Positions 23,330 to 32,575 of a DNA stretch of 64,000 bases are shown here, one piece after another. How positions within the stretch are numbered: position 1 is the stretch's first letter; the number at the start of each line of letters is the position of its first letter. This DNA comes from Riptortus pedestris. Its lineage: Eukaryota > Arthropoda > Insecta > Hemiptera > Alydidae. A model generated the notes under the pieces. The model worked only from the letters and a program-made list of their open reading frames with translations. It was not told the origin of the DNA and searched no databases. The DNA is taken from contig CM032230.1 of assembly GCA_019009955.1 (NCBI GenBank), positions 10,403,501-10,467,500 on the forward strand, read 5' to 3'. Made by a program: the position numbers and the translations under genes.

Positions 23330-26300
23330 CGTATTTGGAAAGTGTGACGTAGATCAAAGCAGCCGACAGGAAAGTTCTAGCCTCTATAGACCTTCCAGCC
23401 AGACCTCGAATAGTCTAGACAGTTCCCCTTTGATGTATGCCGCCTCCCTATAAAAAGGAGCTCGGGCCAGCCGTGAGGCAGTTTATGCTCAGCGATATTG
23501 ATGGTCACATCAGTGCTACAGTGCGACTTAGTGCAGTGCGGTAAAGAGTTTTTATAAGAAGAACAGTGTTGTGCCGTGACTGTAAGTAACAGTTTAGTGC
23601 CGTGTTTAAGACAGTGCAGTGCCGCGAAGTAAAGGACAGTGCAGTGCCGCGAAGTAAAGGACAGTGAAGTGCCGCGAAGTAAAGGACAGTGAAGTGCCGC
23701 GAAGCAAAGGACAGTGCAGTGCCGTCTTTCTGTGAATTTCAGTGAATTATTGGACTGTGACTCATTGAAGAACAGTAACGCTATCAGTGTATACTGTGAG
23801 TAGTAATTAAGAATAATCACCAAGTTTATTGTGCATTGTGAAATAAATTTTGCAGTGATAAAAACTGTGAAACTTGCGAGTATTTAATTTTGCAATCCTA
23901 AAGAACTCTTATTAAAAACGTTTATTACTGGTTTTGGTAATACAAAAACGTAACAATATCGATATCTGTCAAAATAGTTTTAGAACCTGACTTACGAATT
24001 TAATTTTTTTAAAGGTTTATTGAAAGCCTTATTTAAAATGTGCCAGAAGAAAAATTGAAATTACTGACAACATTTAATTGAAAACACGTTAAATATTTAG
24101 ACATGAAGTTAATTTACTACCCCAACAATAGAATTGAATAAAAAAAAGGTTCGCACATCTATTGAAAACATTGATTTAAAATAGCTTAGCCTGTAGAATC
24201 AATAATAGTTGTGCTTATTAACTTACCAACTTAATAGATAGTAGATTCAAAGCTATAACTAGTGTCCCGCCCATATATGACAATCCCATAGGCAATGATA
24301 CAACAACTTGTGACATCTCAGTCCACCTAGTATGACAGTAAAGAATCACATCAAAATTTATACTTCTGAGAAATATATATTTTATATTATCAATGTGTTA
24401 AATATAAAAAATAATTTGTAAGCTTAAGATTAAGTTCATTAATCTTTCATTATTATTAATTATTCATTTATTTATATCTATCTATCTATCTATCTATTCA
24501 TTTATTTATTTTAACTATTTATTGAAATTGTGTATATATTCTAATGACAGTTCTAGTTTTTAATTTTAATCTGTGAAAATAGTTTTTCTTATTTCTGTAA
24601 ATATTCACTGGGACACTAATTTAAATTTTTAGGTTCTAATTTAAAGTTGTACGTTTTAACTCTTGACCATCGACATGTACATATATTTTCTATTTTTTTC
24701 GATTAATTGACATATTGTACGACGTTTTTATGGTTTTGTTTGCCAGCAGGGCACTGACGATGGAGCGTATGCTCTGAAAGCGCTCTGTCACAACGAATAA
24801 AGAATAGTGAAGGAACTAGGCGTTTTTTCTTACCTGAGAAGTTCATTAATGTCTGAAATCAAGGGAGGGGGAATAAAAAATTAAAAATGTCCGTTTTTTT
24901 CAGAATCGAATCTAAAAAATGCCCATCCTGTTGCTAATTTAATTTCGTAGAAAATGTATTCAATACATTTTACAGCCCTCTCTTACTCTTCTCGCATCAG
25001 AAAATAGGGGATGTGTACTGCATATGACCTTACGCCAGTGCAAATGGGTTCTGTATATGCCTTTTCATAAGTGTATGTGTGTACTGTATATGCCTTTACG
25101 TCAGTGTGTGTGTGTGTGTGTGTGTTTACTGTAAATGCCTTTATGTCAGTGTATGTTTGTACTGTATATGCCTTTAAGTCAGTGTGTGTGTTTACTGTAT
25201 ATGCCTTTACGTCAGTGTGTGTGTGTTTACTGTAAATGCCTTTATGTCAGTGTATGTGTGTACTGTATATGCCTTTAAGTCAGTGTGTGTGTTTACTGTA
25301 TATGCCTTTAAGTCAGAGTGTGTATTTACTGTATATGCCTTTACGTCAGTGTATGTGTGTACTGTATATGCGTTACTTCAGTGTATGTGTGTACTGTATA
25401 TGCCTTTACATCAGTGAAAGTGTGGACTGTATATGGGCTTCCATCACTGTAAGTGTGTACTGTATATGCCTTTACGTCAGTGAAAGTATGGACTGTATAT
25501 GGGCTTACATCACTGTATGTGTGTACTGTATATGGGCTTACATCACTGTATGTGTGTACTGTATATGGGCTTACATCACTGTATGTGTGTACTGTATATG
25601 GGCTTACATCACTGTATGTGTGTACTGTATATGCCTTTACGTCAGTGAAAGTATGGACAGTATATGGGCTTACATCACTGTATGTGTGTACTGTATATGA
25701 CTTTACGTCACTGTAAGTGTAGACTATATATGGACTTACATCACTGTAAGTGTGTACTGTATATGGGCTTACATCACTGTATGTGTGTACTGTATATGAG
25801 CTTACATCACTGTATGTGTGTACTGTATATGGGCTTACATCACTGTATGTGTTCCTGTGTGTGTGCCTTTACATCAGTGAAAGTGTGGACTGTATATTAA
25901 CTTACATCAATGTAGTTTAAGTTGGTAGCAAATATTAACTTTTAACACAAACCGTTTGTAGGGTGGACTTGGCCTTGGATAGCCATTGCAAACCTTTCAG
26001 TTTCTGAATATAGCTGTCAAGAAGTTAAGCATGCTTTAGACGTTTTATATCTATTTCCGACTCTAAAAACTGACTGTAATAACGGAAATGGGTCTCTTTA
26101 TTCTGTCACTCTTTTAGGAAGTCTGGAATGATTTGCGGGGGCCGTTATTCGACTACAACTTCACATCCTATAATTTCCTTTGAAGGGTCGTCCTGAAGTT
26201 GGGATTGGCTCCTTGCTTACAACTTTAGATCGTCCATATACAAGATACAGTTGTTACATAATAACATTATTATGGGGAGGGGACTCTCAGATTTACTCTA

Positions 26301-27364
26301 CTCAGATAACAGGGAGAAAAAACATATCCCCAGCGGGGGACAATCGAACCGATATAAAGCATATTTGGTAACATCAATAAAATTTACAAAACTTGCGGAA
26401 TGTAAAACGTAAAAAAAAAAATAAAAATGTACATTGGCAAACAAAATTGAATATAATAATGGTTATACCTCAATATGAGTTGATAATGCTGAAAAGTCTT
26501 TTTCAAACAATCTTCATAGCAATTCATGAACTGTGCATCTGAATAAATACTTTTCTTGTTTGAACCTCGTATTACTTTTCCATATCTCTGTGTATATAAC
26601 TTTTCAGATCGAGCCTGAATGTTTTCTATACCCATCGAGAGATATTTAAGATTGGATATCAAGTGTAATGTTACGTTTATAAACATAACAGCGACCATTC
26701 CAATAATTGAAGCCGCAATTGTGACATTGAGTGCAAGAATTAAGTTCCCTATGAGGTGTTGAATAGGGCCTTCAAGTTGTACTGGGGAAACCAAAGGTAT
26801 AACTAGTTCCATATCTATGGAATATTCTGTCGCGTTGAAAGCTAAGTCCCCATAAGCCTCGTCCAAAATAGGGGCAATAATCAGAATCTGTACGCAAACT
26901 ACCACAAGTGTAATACCGATAAAAACCAGGATTTGTAACTTTTTAGCTCTTATTTCCTTCTTGAATCCAGCAATAATATCTTCGTTTGGTTGTTCATATT
27001 CGAAAAACTTATAAACCATTTCAGTATGCACTTCCCTGAAAGGCGTCCTTTGGAAATGCACTGATACCAAAATTAATAAAGGGAGCACTGCTAAAGTAGA
27101 TTCTTGGAATTCGAAAGCTGCCATAGTAAAATTCAAACTCAACAAAACTATCACGGTGCGTGCAATTAAGAAGGCATAATAACTTAGTAACGTAATTAAT
27201 ATAATAACGTGTATTATTGACAACGGAAGAAATTTTATCGACGGTACATAAATGCCCACAACAGTAACCATATTAAAATAATCACGCGCCATAATCTCAT
27301 CAAATACAGGGTCTTCTTCATAATATTCCTGCAAATTTTTTAAAATGTTATGAAATAAGCCCAT
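9953..27364 (-). CDS. Odorant receptor A (insect 7tm_6), five coding exons
   Basis: Spliced CDS of 435 codons: exons 26469-27364, 24227-24326, 22355-22459, 15887-16042 and 9953-10003, all GT-AG with matching phases. Insect odorant receptors are seven-pass membrane proteins with intracellular N-terminus that form ligand-gated cation channels with Orco in olfactory neuron dendrites. Hydrophobic segments fall near residues 33-68, 77-104, 143-167 and 204-238, then one each in exons 2 and 3 and one across exons 4-5. Family signs are C-x3-C before FQHYQLILR at the exon 1 end, YIGQTITNE at the exon 3 end, SEELRFKIYSSKWYHTT and MRP in exon 4, and the C-terminal NSSYSYYNLL. The length is normal for the family. 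Introns of 2.1, 1.8, 6.3 and 5.9 kb are swollen by transposons. The ATG at 27364 is chosen because gene B has the same start and similarity continues into both 5' flanks. The ligand is unknown. Confidence 0.9.
10397..10749. mobile_element. hAT-type MITE
   Basis: 353 bp bounded by an exact 8-bp duplication GCTGTGCC (10389-10396 and 10750-10757). The ends are inverted repeats: TAGGGACCTTGCGATACTGG on the left and TAGCGACGTTGCGATACTGC on the reverse-complemented right. The interior is rich in the palindrome GTATCGATAC. The 8-bp target duplication fits hAT. No transposase. Lies in intron 4 of receptor A. Confidence 0.75.
10758..11298. other. Intron 4 of receptor A, no recognised feature
   Basis: No ORF, repeat family or regulatory motif that I can support. 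Confidence 0.4.
11299..14876 (-). mobile_element. HINE (DINE-1-like) split by a LINE
   Basis: The 3' stem-loop end (TTAGCAGATTTCCCTTAAGG) sits at 11300 and the 5' end (CCCCTGTGTGACGGACTTTTT) at 14876, both for a minus-strand element. The core is cut at ATTGCA (11659) and resumes at 14646 after a 3-kb LINE. The central microsatellite is TATA plus (TG)n. Confidence 0.78.
11660..14633 (+). pseudogene. 5'-truncated I/Jockey-type LINE (RT plus RNase H), frameshifted
   Basis: Begins inside the RT domain (TPGPDKVHNQM). It continues with QCGFRKGRSTIDQL, FFDFEKA (catalytic Asp), GIPQGSVLS, then YMDDL (catalytic pair) near 12400. After RT comes a connection region (SGIRLATGAFKTSPK), an RNase H with YTDGSK (13273-13290) and CTDSLSAIH (13443-13469), and a C-terminal H/C-rich tail (HCPKCESC...HIIQECP, 13870-13940). 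At least four frame changes break it. RNase H behind RT points to the I-like group. AATCCTATTGCA (11648-11659 and 14634-14645) is the likely target duplication. Confidence 0.82.
15027..15070 (-). pseudogene. Relic or alternative terminal exon of receptor A
   Basis: TTTTAG|GTGATGAATTCATCGTAT matches the start of the real exon 5, and the adjoining intron shows patchy similarity (ATTTGTATTT). After the shared codons (VMNSSY) the sequence diverges and no early stop follows. It lies 0.8 kb downstream of exon 4, whereas the intact exon 5 is 5.9 kb away beyond a HINE and LINE. Either an old duplicated exon or a rarely used alternative end. Confidence 0.5.
15292..15440 (+). mobile_element. HINE 5'-end fragment
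   Basis: GTCCGTCACGTAAGGGCTGC, then AAGCAGATTTCCCACGTG and the ATACAAACGGTAATAAGGAATC block, then truncated. Confidence 0.65.
15887..16042 (-). CDS. Odorant receptor A, exon 4
   Basis: 52 codons between ATTCAG and GTAAGT. SEELRFKIYSSKWY and MRPLGFSGFG carry the conserved C-terminal receptor pattern. Aligns with 32241-32396 (6 of 52 differ). Confidence 0.9.
16145..16227. repeat. (TA)n microsatellite, about 83 bp
   Basis: Perfect TA repeats in intron 3 of receptor A. The matching site in gene B (32528-32569) is also a TA tract of different length. Confidence 0.95.
16283..16372. repeat. Diverged unit of the 89-bp satellite
   Basis: CCCTCTACTTCTGAGGT...GTCGATGGTATAATCGTGGA...CTCTACCT matches the 89-bp unit expanded in gene B intron 3. 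Its partner units lie at 22045-22255, beyond the inserted LINEs. Confidence 0.65.
16745..17110. mobile_element. Unclassified insertion in the R1-like LINE (possible LTR)
   Basis: Separates the RT connection region from the C-terminal tail of the LINE, so it is foreign to it. On the minus strand it contains AATAAA twice and a TAAATAA-like stretch, which would suit an LTR, but I could not fix the ends or a target duplication. Confidence 0.3.
19440..21670 (+). pseudogene. RTE-clade LINE, 5'-truncated, nearly intact RT
   Basis: Bounded by an exact 11-bp duplication ATTGCCAGAGT (19429-19439, 21671-21681), with a (TTA)n 3' tail. Starts at the end of the endonuclease (SDHRLVAGYM). RT follows: GSDGIPNELI, NYRPISLTQCLYKL, EEQAGFRP, FVDYEKAFD (first catalytic Asp, about 20560), GVKQGCPLSP, LRFADDLCL (catalytic FADD, about 20850). 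The RTE-type C-terminus has RLKWGWAGHLARM. Only a few lesions are visible: TGA at 19918, and a frameshift plus TAA between 20640 and 20661. The good preservation suggests a fairly recent insertion. Confidence 0.88.
22045..22255. repeat. Two diverged 89-bp satellite units in gene A
   Basis: CGATGGTGTAATGGTGG...CTCTACCTGAGGTGATAT and AGTTGGTGGATCAACCAAAGCTGTCGATGGTGCAATC repeat the unit seen 16 times in gene B intron 3. Confidence 0.75.
22355..22459 (-). CDS. Odorant receptor A, exon 3
   Basis: 35 codons between TTTTCAG and GTATGC, starting GTSLPGTLY and ending YIGQTITNE. Encodes transmembrane segment 6. Aligns with 34274-34378 (7 of 35 residues differ). Confidence 0.88.
23216..23955 (+). mobile_element. 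Solo LTR, gypsy-type, 740 bp
   Basis: Starts TGTTGCGAAAATTAAATAG, ends AACGTAACA, flanked by ATAT on both sides (23212-23215, 23956-23959). It has a TATA box (CTATAAAAAGGAGC, about 23450), AATAAA (about 23843) and four 25-bp units GACAGTG(C/A)AGTGCCGCGAAG from 23610. A (GA)n expansion (23250-23326) makes it longer than the copy at 61923-62543. Located in intron 2 of receptor A. Confidence 0.87.
23250..23326. repeat. (GA)n microsatellite inside the LTR
   Basis: About 38 GA units. The sister LTR at 61923 has only GAGAGAG at this point, so this is an expansion within the element. Confidence 0.95.
24227..24326 (-). CDS. Odorant receptor A, exon 2
   Basis: 100 bases between acceptor ACTAG and donor GTAAGT. 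One base completes the split Arg codon, then 33 codons starting WTEMSQVVV. Aligns codon for codon with 36840-36939 of gene B (6 of 33 residues differ). Confidence 0.88.
24475..24500. repeat. (ATCT)n microsatellite
   Basis: Short run of ATCT units in intron 2 of receptor A, next to exon 2. The surrounding 23960-24226 has no other feature. Confidence 0.85.
25020..25920. repeat. 33-bp minisatellite in receptor A intron 1
   Basis: Repeats of TGTATGTGTGTACTGTATAT followed by GGGCTTACATCAC with a 33-bp spacing (for example 25501, 25534, 25567). The left part has variant units ending GCCTTTACGTCAG. Because 33 is a multiple of 3, long overlapping open frames arise, but they are repeat artefacts. Absent from gene B intron 1. 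Confidence 0.9.
26469..27364 (-). CDS. Odorant receptor A, exon 1
   Basis: 298 codons plus two bases, starting MGLFHNILK. Donor AG|GTATAA. The open frame reads on another 28 codons into the intron, but both gene copies share the donor and only the spliced form continues the receptor domain. Encodes the cytosolic N-terminus and transmembrane segments 1-4. Confidence 0.9.
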
Positions 27365-27600
27365 TTTTAGAGGAGGATCCTATCGTACCACGGGGAGGTA
27401 TTTACTACTACTTTTTCTATGGAGAAATCTATGAAAATTTTATTAGTATTTACCAGATCCTTTAATTTGTATTTGTCAAACACTTTCGCACGAACGTTTC
27501 GATAATTAATGAAGTTTTCTTTTATATTTTATTAGAATATTGGTTTACCACTGACATACATCAGTGGCAATATCATTAAACTATATTACACAATCAAATC
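27365..27600 (-). promoter_or_regulatory. Conserved 5' flank of receptor A
   Basis: Aligns with the 5' flank of gene B (39340-39591) up to the site where a retroelement enters gene B. Contains an inverted repeat CCACTGA...TCAGTGG near 27549-27568. I cannot identify a TATA box or transcription start. Confidence 0.45.
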
Positions 27601-27619
27601 AATATATTCTAAGTTGGTA

Positions 27620-27763
27620 TTCTGGCAGGTGGAAGTGAATTCTATTGCAGGGAGAACAAAAATGGCCACACTTCCAATTTATTGAAGTGACAGAGCGATT
27701 GTTACTGTGGAACTGTTGCCATTTCCCCTACCTGCAATAGAATTCACTTCCACCTGCCAGAAT
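27620..27763. mobile_element. Short MITE with 32-bp perfect inverted repeats (Tc1/mariner-like)
   Basis: TTCTGGCAGGTGGAAGTGAA and on to 27651 is the exact reverse complement of 27731-27762. A TA dinucleotide stands just outside each end, as for Tc1/mariner insertions. The interior of about 80 bp is non-coding. A similar CCCCTACCTGCC end near 27898 may be a second, decayed copy. Confidence 0.7.
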
Positions 27764-27917
27764 AGAATACAAACTTAGAATATGGAAGCTCGGCAAGCTC
27801 TACCTGGCATCACTTATTGGCACACTGTGACACGGCACTGGTGGTGATTCACTGCATCGATAGCGCTCTGTCGATTTAATAAATTGTTACTATTTTTCCC
27901 CTACCTGCCAATAAATA

Positions 27918-28034
27918 TATTAGCAGATTTCCTTCCTAAGCAATAATCAACTATTGAGGCCATACTCATGACGCGATTTTCGAATTTTTCTTCAAATGTC
28001 CAACGACCCGATGAGGTCCGTTCAATATATATAT
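27918..28034 (-). mobile_element. HINE 3'-end fragment
   Basis: TTAGCAGATTTCC, then ATACTCATGACGCGATTTTC and AGGTCCGTTCAATATATATA. It ends at its TA tract, where a Helitron begins. Confidence 0.7.
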
Positions 28035-28860
28035 AAACTGTAACCTCTGTCTGTACATTGATTTTTTTTCTCGAAATTTCGCGATACTTTTTCGTTTCAC
28101 ATGCCATAAACACGATATCTGCAATTTGTAGCTTTGGAGTCTGCTTGTTTATATGTTTGATACCTTTTCACGCCCAAACTACTAAACCGAATTTTATGAA
28201 ACTTGTTATGTATATTACTACTAACCCAACGTAGACTATAAGGCTATACTAATATTCTCTTAGACGAACAGGGGAAGGACTATTAGGAGGCCTGAAAATA
28301 GCGATATTTCGTTTCCTATTGGCTTTTTGGCAGATATGCACATAACAAAAGTTGTTTATTTTGTTATTTAGAGTAACTTACGTTTTGCACAGTGTTTTTC
28401 GTATAACAATGTATAAAGCAAGTTGCATATTAAAATTGTTACACTCAACAATTCTTTCCAATATATGAACTGCCTGGTACCTCACCTTGATAGATTAATT
28501 CAAATCTATGTTAATATTTTATCCTTAATAATTCAAATCTATGTCATTTTTTGAAGCCAGTCACATGTTGCACCAAGAGTAAAGTATACTGCCGTCTTTA
28601 CTGGGGAGTATTTGAAGTAAAGATAAATTATTTTAGTGCAACAGGAGAGATTATACAACTAGGCGGGTGCAAATAGGTTATAATCACTTACATGAATTAT
28701 TCACGGTATGTCAAACATTGGAGAGCGATTGATTAGGAACTCATTTTCAATTATTCTTAAAAAATAAAATTTCTATTCTATAAATCCCCTACAGTTACTT
28801 GATCCTTACAGAGAAACAATGCGCCCAGACGGGAAGTGTAGTCGTTCACTTTGAAGACTT
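28035..28860 (+). mobile_element. Helitron-like element, 3' incomplete
   Basis: 5' end TGTAACCTCTGTCTGTACAT directly after a TA tract, followed by the family interior (CCGAATTTTATGAAACTTG, GAGGCCTGAAAATAGCGATA, GGTACCTCACCT). The hairpin and CTAG 3' end are missing. Confidence 0.65.
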
Positions 28861-28867
28861 GCTAAAA

Positions 28868-29916
28868 AAAAAAGTCCGTTACGCAGGGGCTGCGTAAACT
28901 AAGCAGATTTCCCACGTGAAGTTTTACAATAGAGAAATTTTACGAGAGCCGACCCAGCCAAGGAAACGGCCGAACTAGCTTTTGGCGGGAAAGTAACTCT
29001 CGTCCGTTAAGCTCCGAGATTAAATTAAAAACAATTCAATCTCAAAAAAACAACAAGAACACAAAAGATGGACTTATCTTTAATGATAGCAGCACTCTGA
29101 ACACTTATTACACTAAATAGTACCACAGAATATCTATTATTTGTAAGACTTAATACTGCTGTGAATATTAAGTAAATAAATAAAGGGCAAGCCAAGTGGT
29201 AAGAACCTTCCTGATAGCAAACTGTCTGAGATGTAAACAATCAGGTTAGCCAGCTTTTACCGGAAATAAAAGCAATTATGGAAATATATTTGACTATAAG
29301 TTATAAATTTTATTCATAACTATTTATTATATCTAGTACTGTAAATAATAATAAACCAGAATAATTTTAATCACAACCATTCCAATTTTAGGAATCCGGG
29401 AAAATAATACAATAGAAAGGGGTGGGGGCAAAATACGATTCTGACGGTTATGAGATTTTCACATGATTAAGGAACAAGCAGGTTAGCCAGCGAAGGTTTA
29501 CAATATTATTATTATTATTTATTAACGTCCACTTTTTGCAACTTAGGCTAATCGGGACGGGTTATCTACAGGTTACCACCCTTTTCTAGCAGATATGACA
29601 ACAGTATCATCTATACTGGCGGTTCCAACCCTTTATTTGATTTACCTGGTATAAAACATTTGTGATCTAATCTCACCACATATTCTCTATTTATATGTAA
29701 ATGGATCCAGTTAGGGACAGCCAGTTTCCATCTTCAATCCCACTTTTCTTCAAATATGAGGTCCGTTGAAAGTGATTTATATATATATATATGTTGAACG
29801 GACCTCGTTTTCGTCATATTCTGGGTAGGATCCATAGACATTTGAAGAAATATTTCGAGAATCGCATCATAAATACGACATTAATAGTTGATTCCCTTAA
29901 GGGAAATCTGCTAAAA
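28868..29916 (+). mobile_element. HINE (DINE-1-like) with SINE inside
   Basis: 5' end GTCCGTTACGCAGGGGCTGC. 3' end TTCCCTTAAGGGAAATCTGC then TAAAA. A SINE tail (29506-29616) interrupts it. Confidence 0.65.
29506..29616 (+). mobile_element. SINE 3' tail fragment
   Basis: (TTA)n, then TTATTAACGTCCACTTTTTG and GGGTTATCTACAGGTTACCA, as in the copy at 4753-4958. Confidence 0.6.
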
Positions 29917-30031
29917 CTGCTAGAACGCCATAATGCGACTGACTCCTTTAACCTAATTTTCTCCACTCCTCTATAGCAACGGGGCACTCACAAATGACAT
30001 TTCAAAGACTAATTGTAAGTATCAAGGCTGT

Positions 30032-30037
30032 TTATTA
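30032..30037 (-). terminator. Poly(A) signal of odorant receptor gene B
   Basis: AATAAA on the minus strand in the same context (AATAAACAGCCTTG) as in gene A. Confidence 0.7.
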
Positions 30038-30220
30038 CGTTCGTCAGTACCACGCCGCTACAACTATATACAAGGAATAACATGGAATATTTGATTGCCT
30101 CTGACAAATAATTATCATGCATAATAATAAATAATTTAATTGAACAGGTTCAGATAAATTTCGAACAAATTCAGTGCAATGAATCCTGATGCAAACATTT
30201 CCATTAATAATCTGCCATCG

Positions 30221-30271
30221 CTAAGAAAATGCCATAAGTAGGTTGTAGTACGAATACGATGAATTCATCAC
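30221..30271 (-). CDS. Odorant receptor B, exon 5 (terminal)
   Basis: Acceptor TTTCAG, VMNSSYSYYNLLMAFS, TAG at 30221-30223. Confidence 0.87.
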   Translation of the reverse strand: MMNSSYSYYNLLMAFS

Positions 30272-32524
30272 CTGAAACAGAAACAATACAATATCAATCA
30301 AGTTACAATATCAATGCTTTTGTAACTTCTAGTTTGTATTTCAATACAATACAAACATTTATTACTTTTTAATTTTTTAGGTTGTTAGGGTTATCCCACT
30401 TTGACTTTAAAAAAAATGAAAGATAAAAATAAATTGGCCCCAATTTTAATTCTACATTATTGTTGCGAAAACTACGTACATGAAAAAGTACAAAGAGCTA
30501 ATCACATATTTAAGAAGTACGATGTAGATTAAATGAACCGACCAATGGAAGGGCCAGGACCGCTGGCGCCAAAGAATGTTCGCGGTGACACCCGTCTAGA
30601 TCTAGGATATTCTGGACGCTTACCTTTGATCTCCCAGCCCGTCGATAAAAGCGGCCCAGCTCGCTCGACTAGTTAGTTTGTTCTCTTCAAGTGAATAAGT
30701 TATTGTTCAGGGCAATAAGAAGTGAAGCTATCAGTGTATACTGTGAGTCATTGTTAAGAATAATTTACCAAGTGTATAGTGCATTATCAAATAAATTATG
30801 CAGTGATAAAAACTCTAAAGCTTGTATGTTTGATTTTGCAATCCAGAAGAACTCCACGAAATATCACAGGTATTGGGCAAACGCCTCGAAGCAATAGAGC
30901 AGAGAGTCAGCGAGTTTGATGATAAACTCTGAGAACAAAGTTGAAGAGAAAATGTCCAGCCTAGGAAGAAGATGGACGAAGAAATACGTGAGCTAGAATT
31001 TCAAAGGGACAATCTACAAGTTCGAGAGGGTCCGGTGAGACTCATCTCAGAACATTCAAGCAAGATAGACCCCAAATTATGATGGTTGCGGACCATTTAG
31101 TGTCTTCAAGTACCAATTTGAGACAGTGACCAAGAAATCTGGAGGGAATAGTGAAGAAAAGCGATACAACTAATTTTGGCACTGAAGGGAACAGCAGCAG
31201 AAATATTAGAAAATTTACCGTCTACTTGCAAGAATAATTATAAGGACATAATGGTGGCATTACAGTGCAAGTACGGTGGTGAACATAAGCGAGAACTGTT
31301 TACGATGGAATTACGGGGTGTTGTGAATGGCATACGGGATCCAGATGTTAAATTTGCGGTGTGTACTACTTAGAAATCGTCCTTTGCTGAAACCATCTCT
31401 TACGCCCTGGCCCATCAAAGCCACAAGTCTACAAGGACGATGTCTTGAGGCTGATACACAAAATGGCGTTGACAATAGGAGTGACGTAGAAGAAGTGATC
31501 AAGCGAACACTGGAGGAGCAAAGGGATAGATCACGCGCCAAATGCTGCAACTCCGGTAAGGTCGGCCATTTTCAATGTAACTGTAAAGCACCAAAGAAAA
31601 GGTCAAGATTTGTTTCGCTGTTCTTTAAGATAGCCCACGGTATTCATCTGCACATTGGTCAGCAAATTATGATCTGGTAGAACCTCGAAATACCATTGGA
31701 CGTTGGATATGAGAGCAAGACTACAGTATGGTGGCAATTTACCGTCGGACGCCAGAAACTACCACCTCAGGCAGAAAGCTTAGTATGGCCACGTGGAGGA
31801 AGATTGTTTGGATAACCGGTTGTGGGTAGTAGAACCAAAACAACTAAATGACGACATAATTTACAGCTAAATCCTGCGACAATGGATGAGTTTCTCTGAG
31901 AGTACTTAATCTATCCGGCAATGAAAAGATCGTATTCTATGCACAAGCGATATAATTGTTCTCTAAAACACACCATGGTGATAATTATGGTGCCAAAACG
32001 CACATACTCCATTGGATTAATATTAATTACTTTTCTAGTTATGGTTTTTATCATGCCATATTAAAGGTTTGCACCACTTTGCGTCACACCAAAACACGAG
32101 ACAAAATACAACAAATGATTCCATTGAAATAGGAAAACTGTAATTTCCCTGGAGTACAAAACTCCCTAAAGGAAAAAAAATTCATTTTCCAAAAATTGTT
32201 TTTGTTTGTTTTTTTTTAATAAAAAATACAAATTACTTACATTTGCGAATGTGTTCAAATCAGCCTTCACTATTCCAAACCCTGAAATACCTAGAGGCCT
32301 CATAGTGACTGACTGAAATATCCCAACTCCAATCTTGATAGATTTGGTTGTGTGGTACCATTTCGCGCTGTAGATCTTAAATCGTAGTTCTTCACTCTGA
32401 ATGTACAATAAGAGAAAGACTCCTTCAATGTATTATGTATCATTTATTTATTAAATTCTGATCATACTACTATGGCTAACCCACCTTAAGAGATTCCAGA
32501 ACTATACACACACACACACGCGCA

Positions 32525-32575
<51 letters not shown>

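Noticed and set aside
25184..25900. Overlapping ORFs of 77-154 codons
   Set aside because: They are translations of the 33-bp minisatellite in several frames, inside a receptor intron, with no domain.
26384..26468. C-terminal extension of the receptor A ORF beyond residue 298
   Set aside because: It reads through the splice donor AG|GTATAA. Both genes have the donor and the next exon completes the split codon with receptor sequence.
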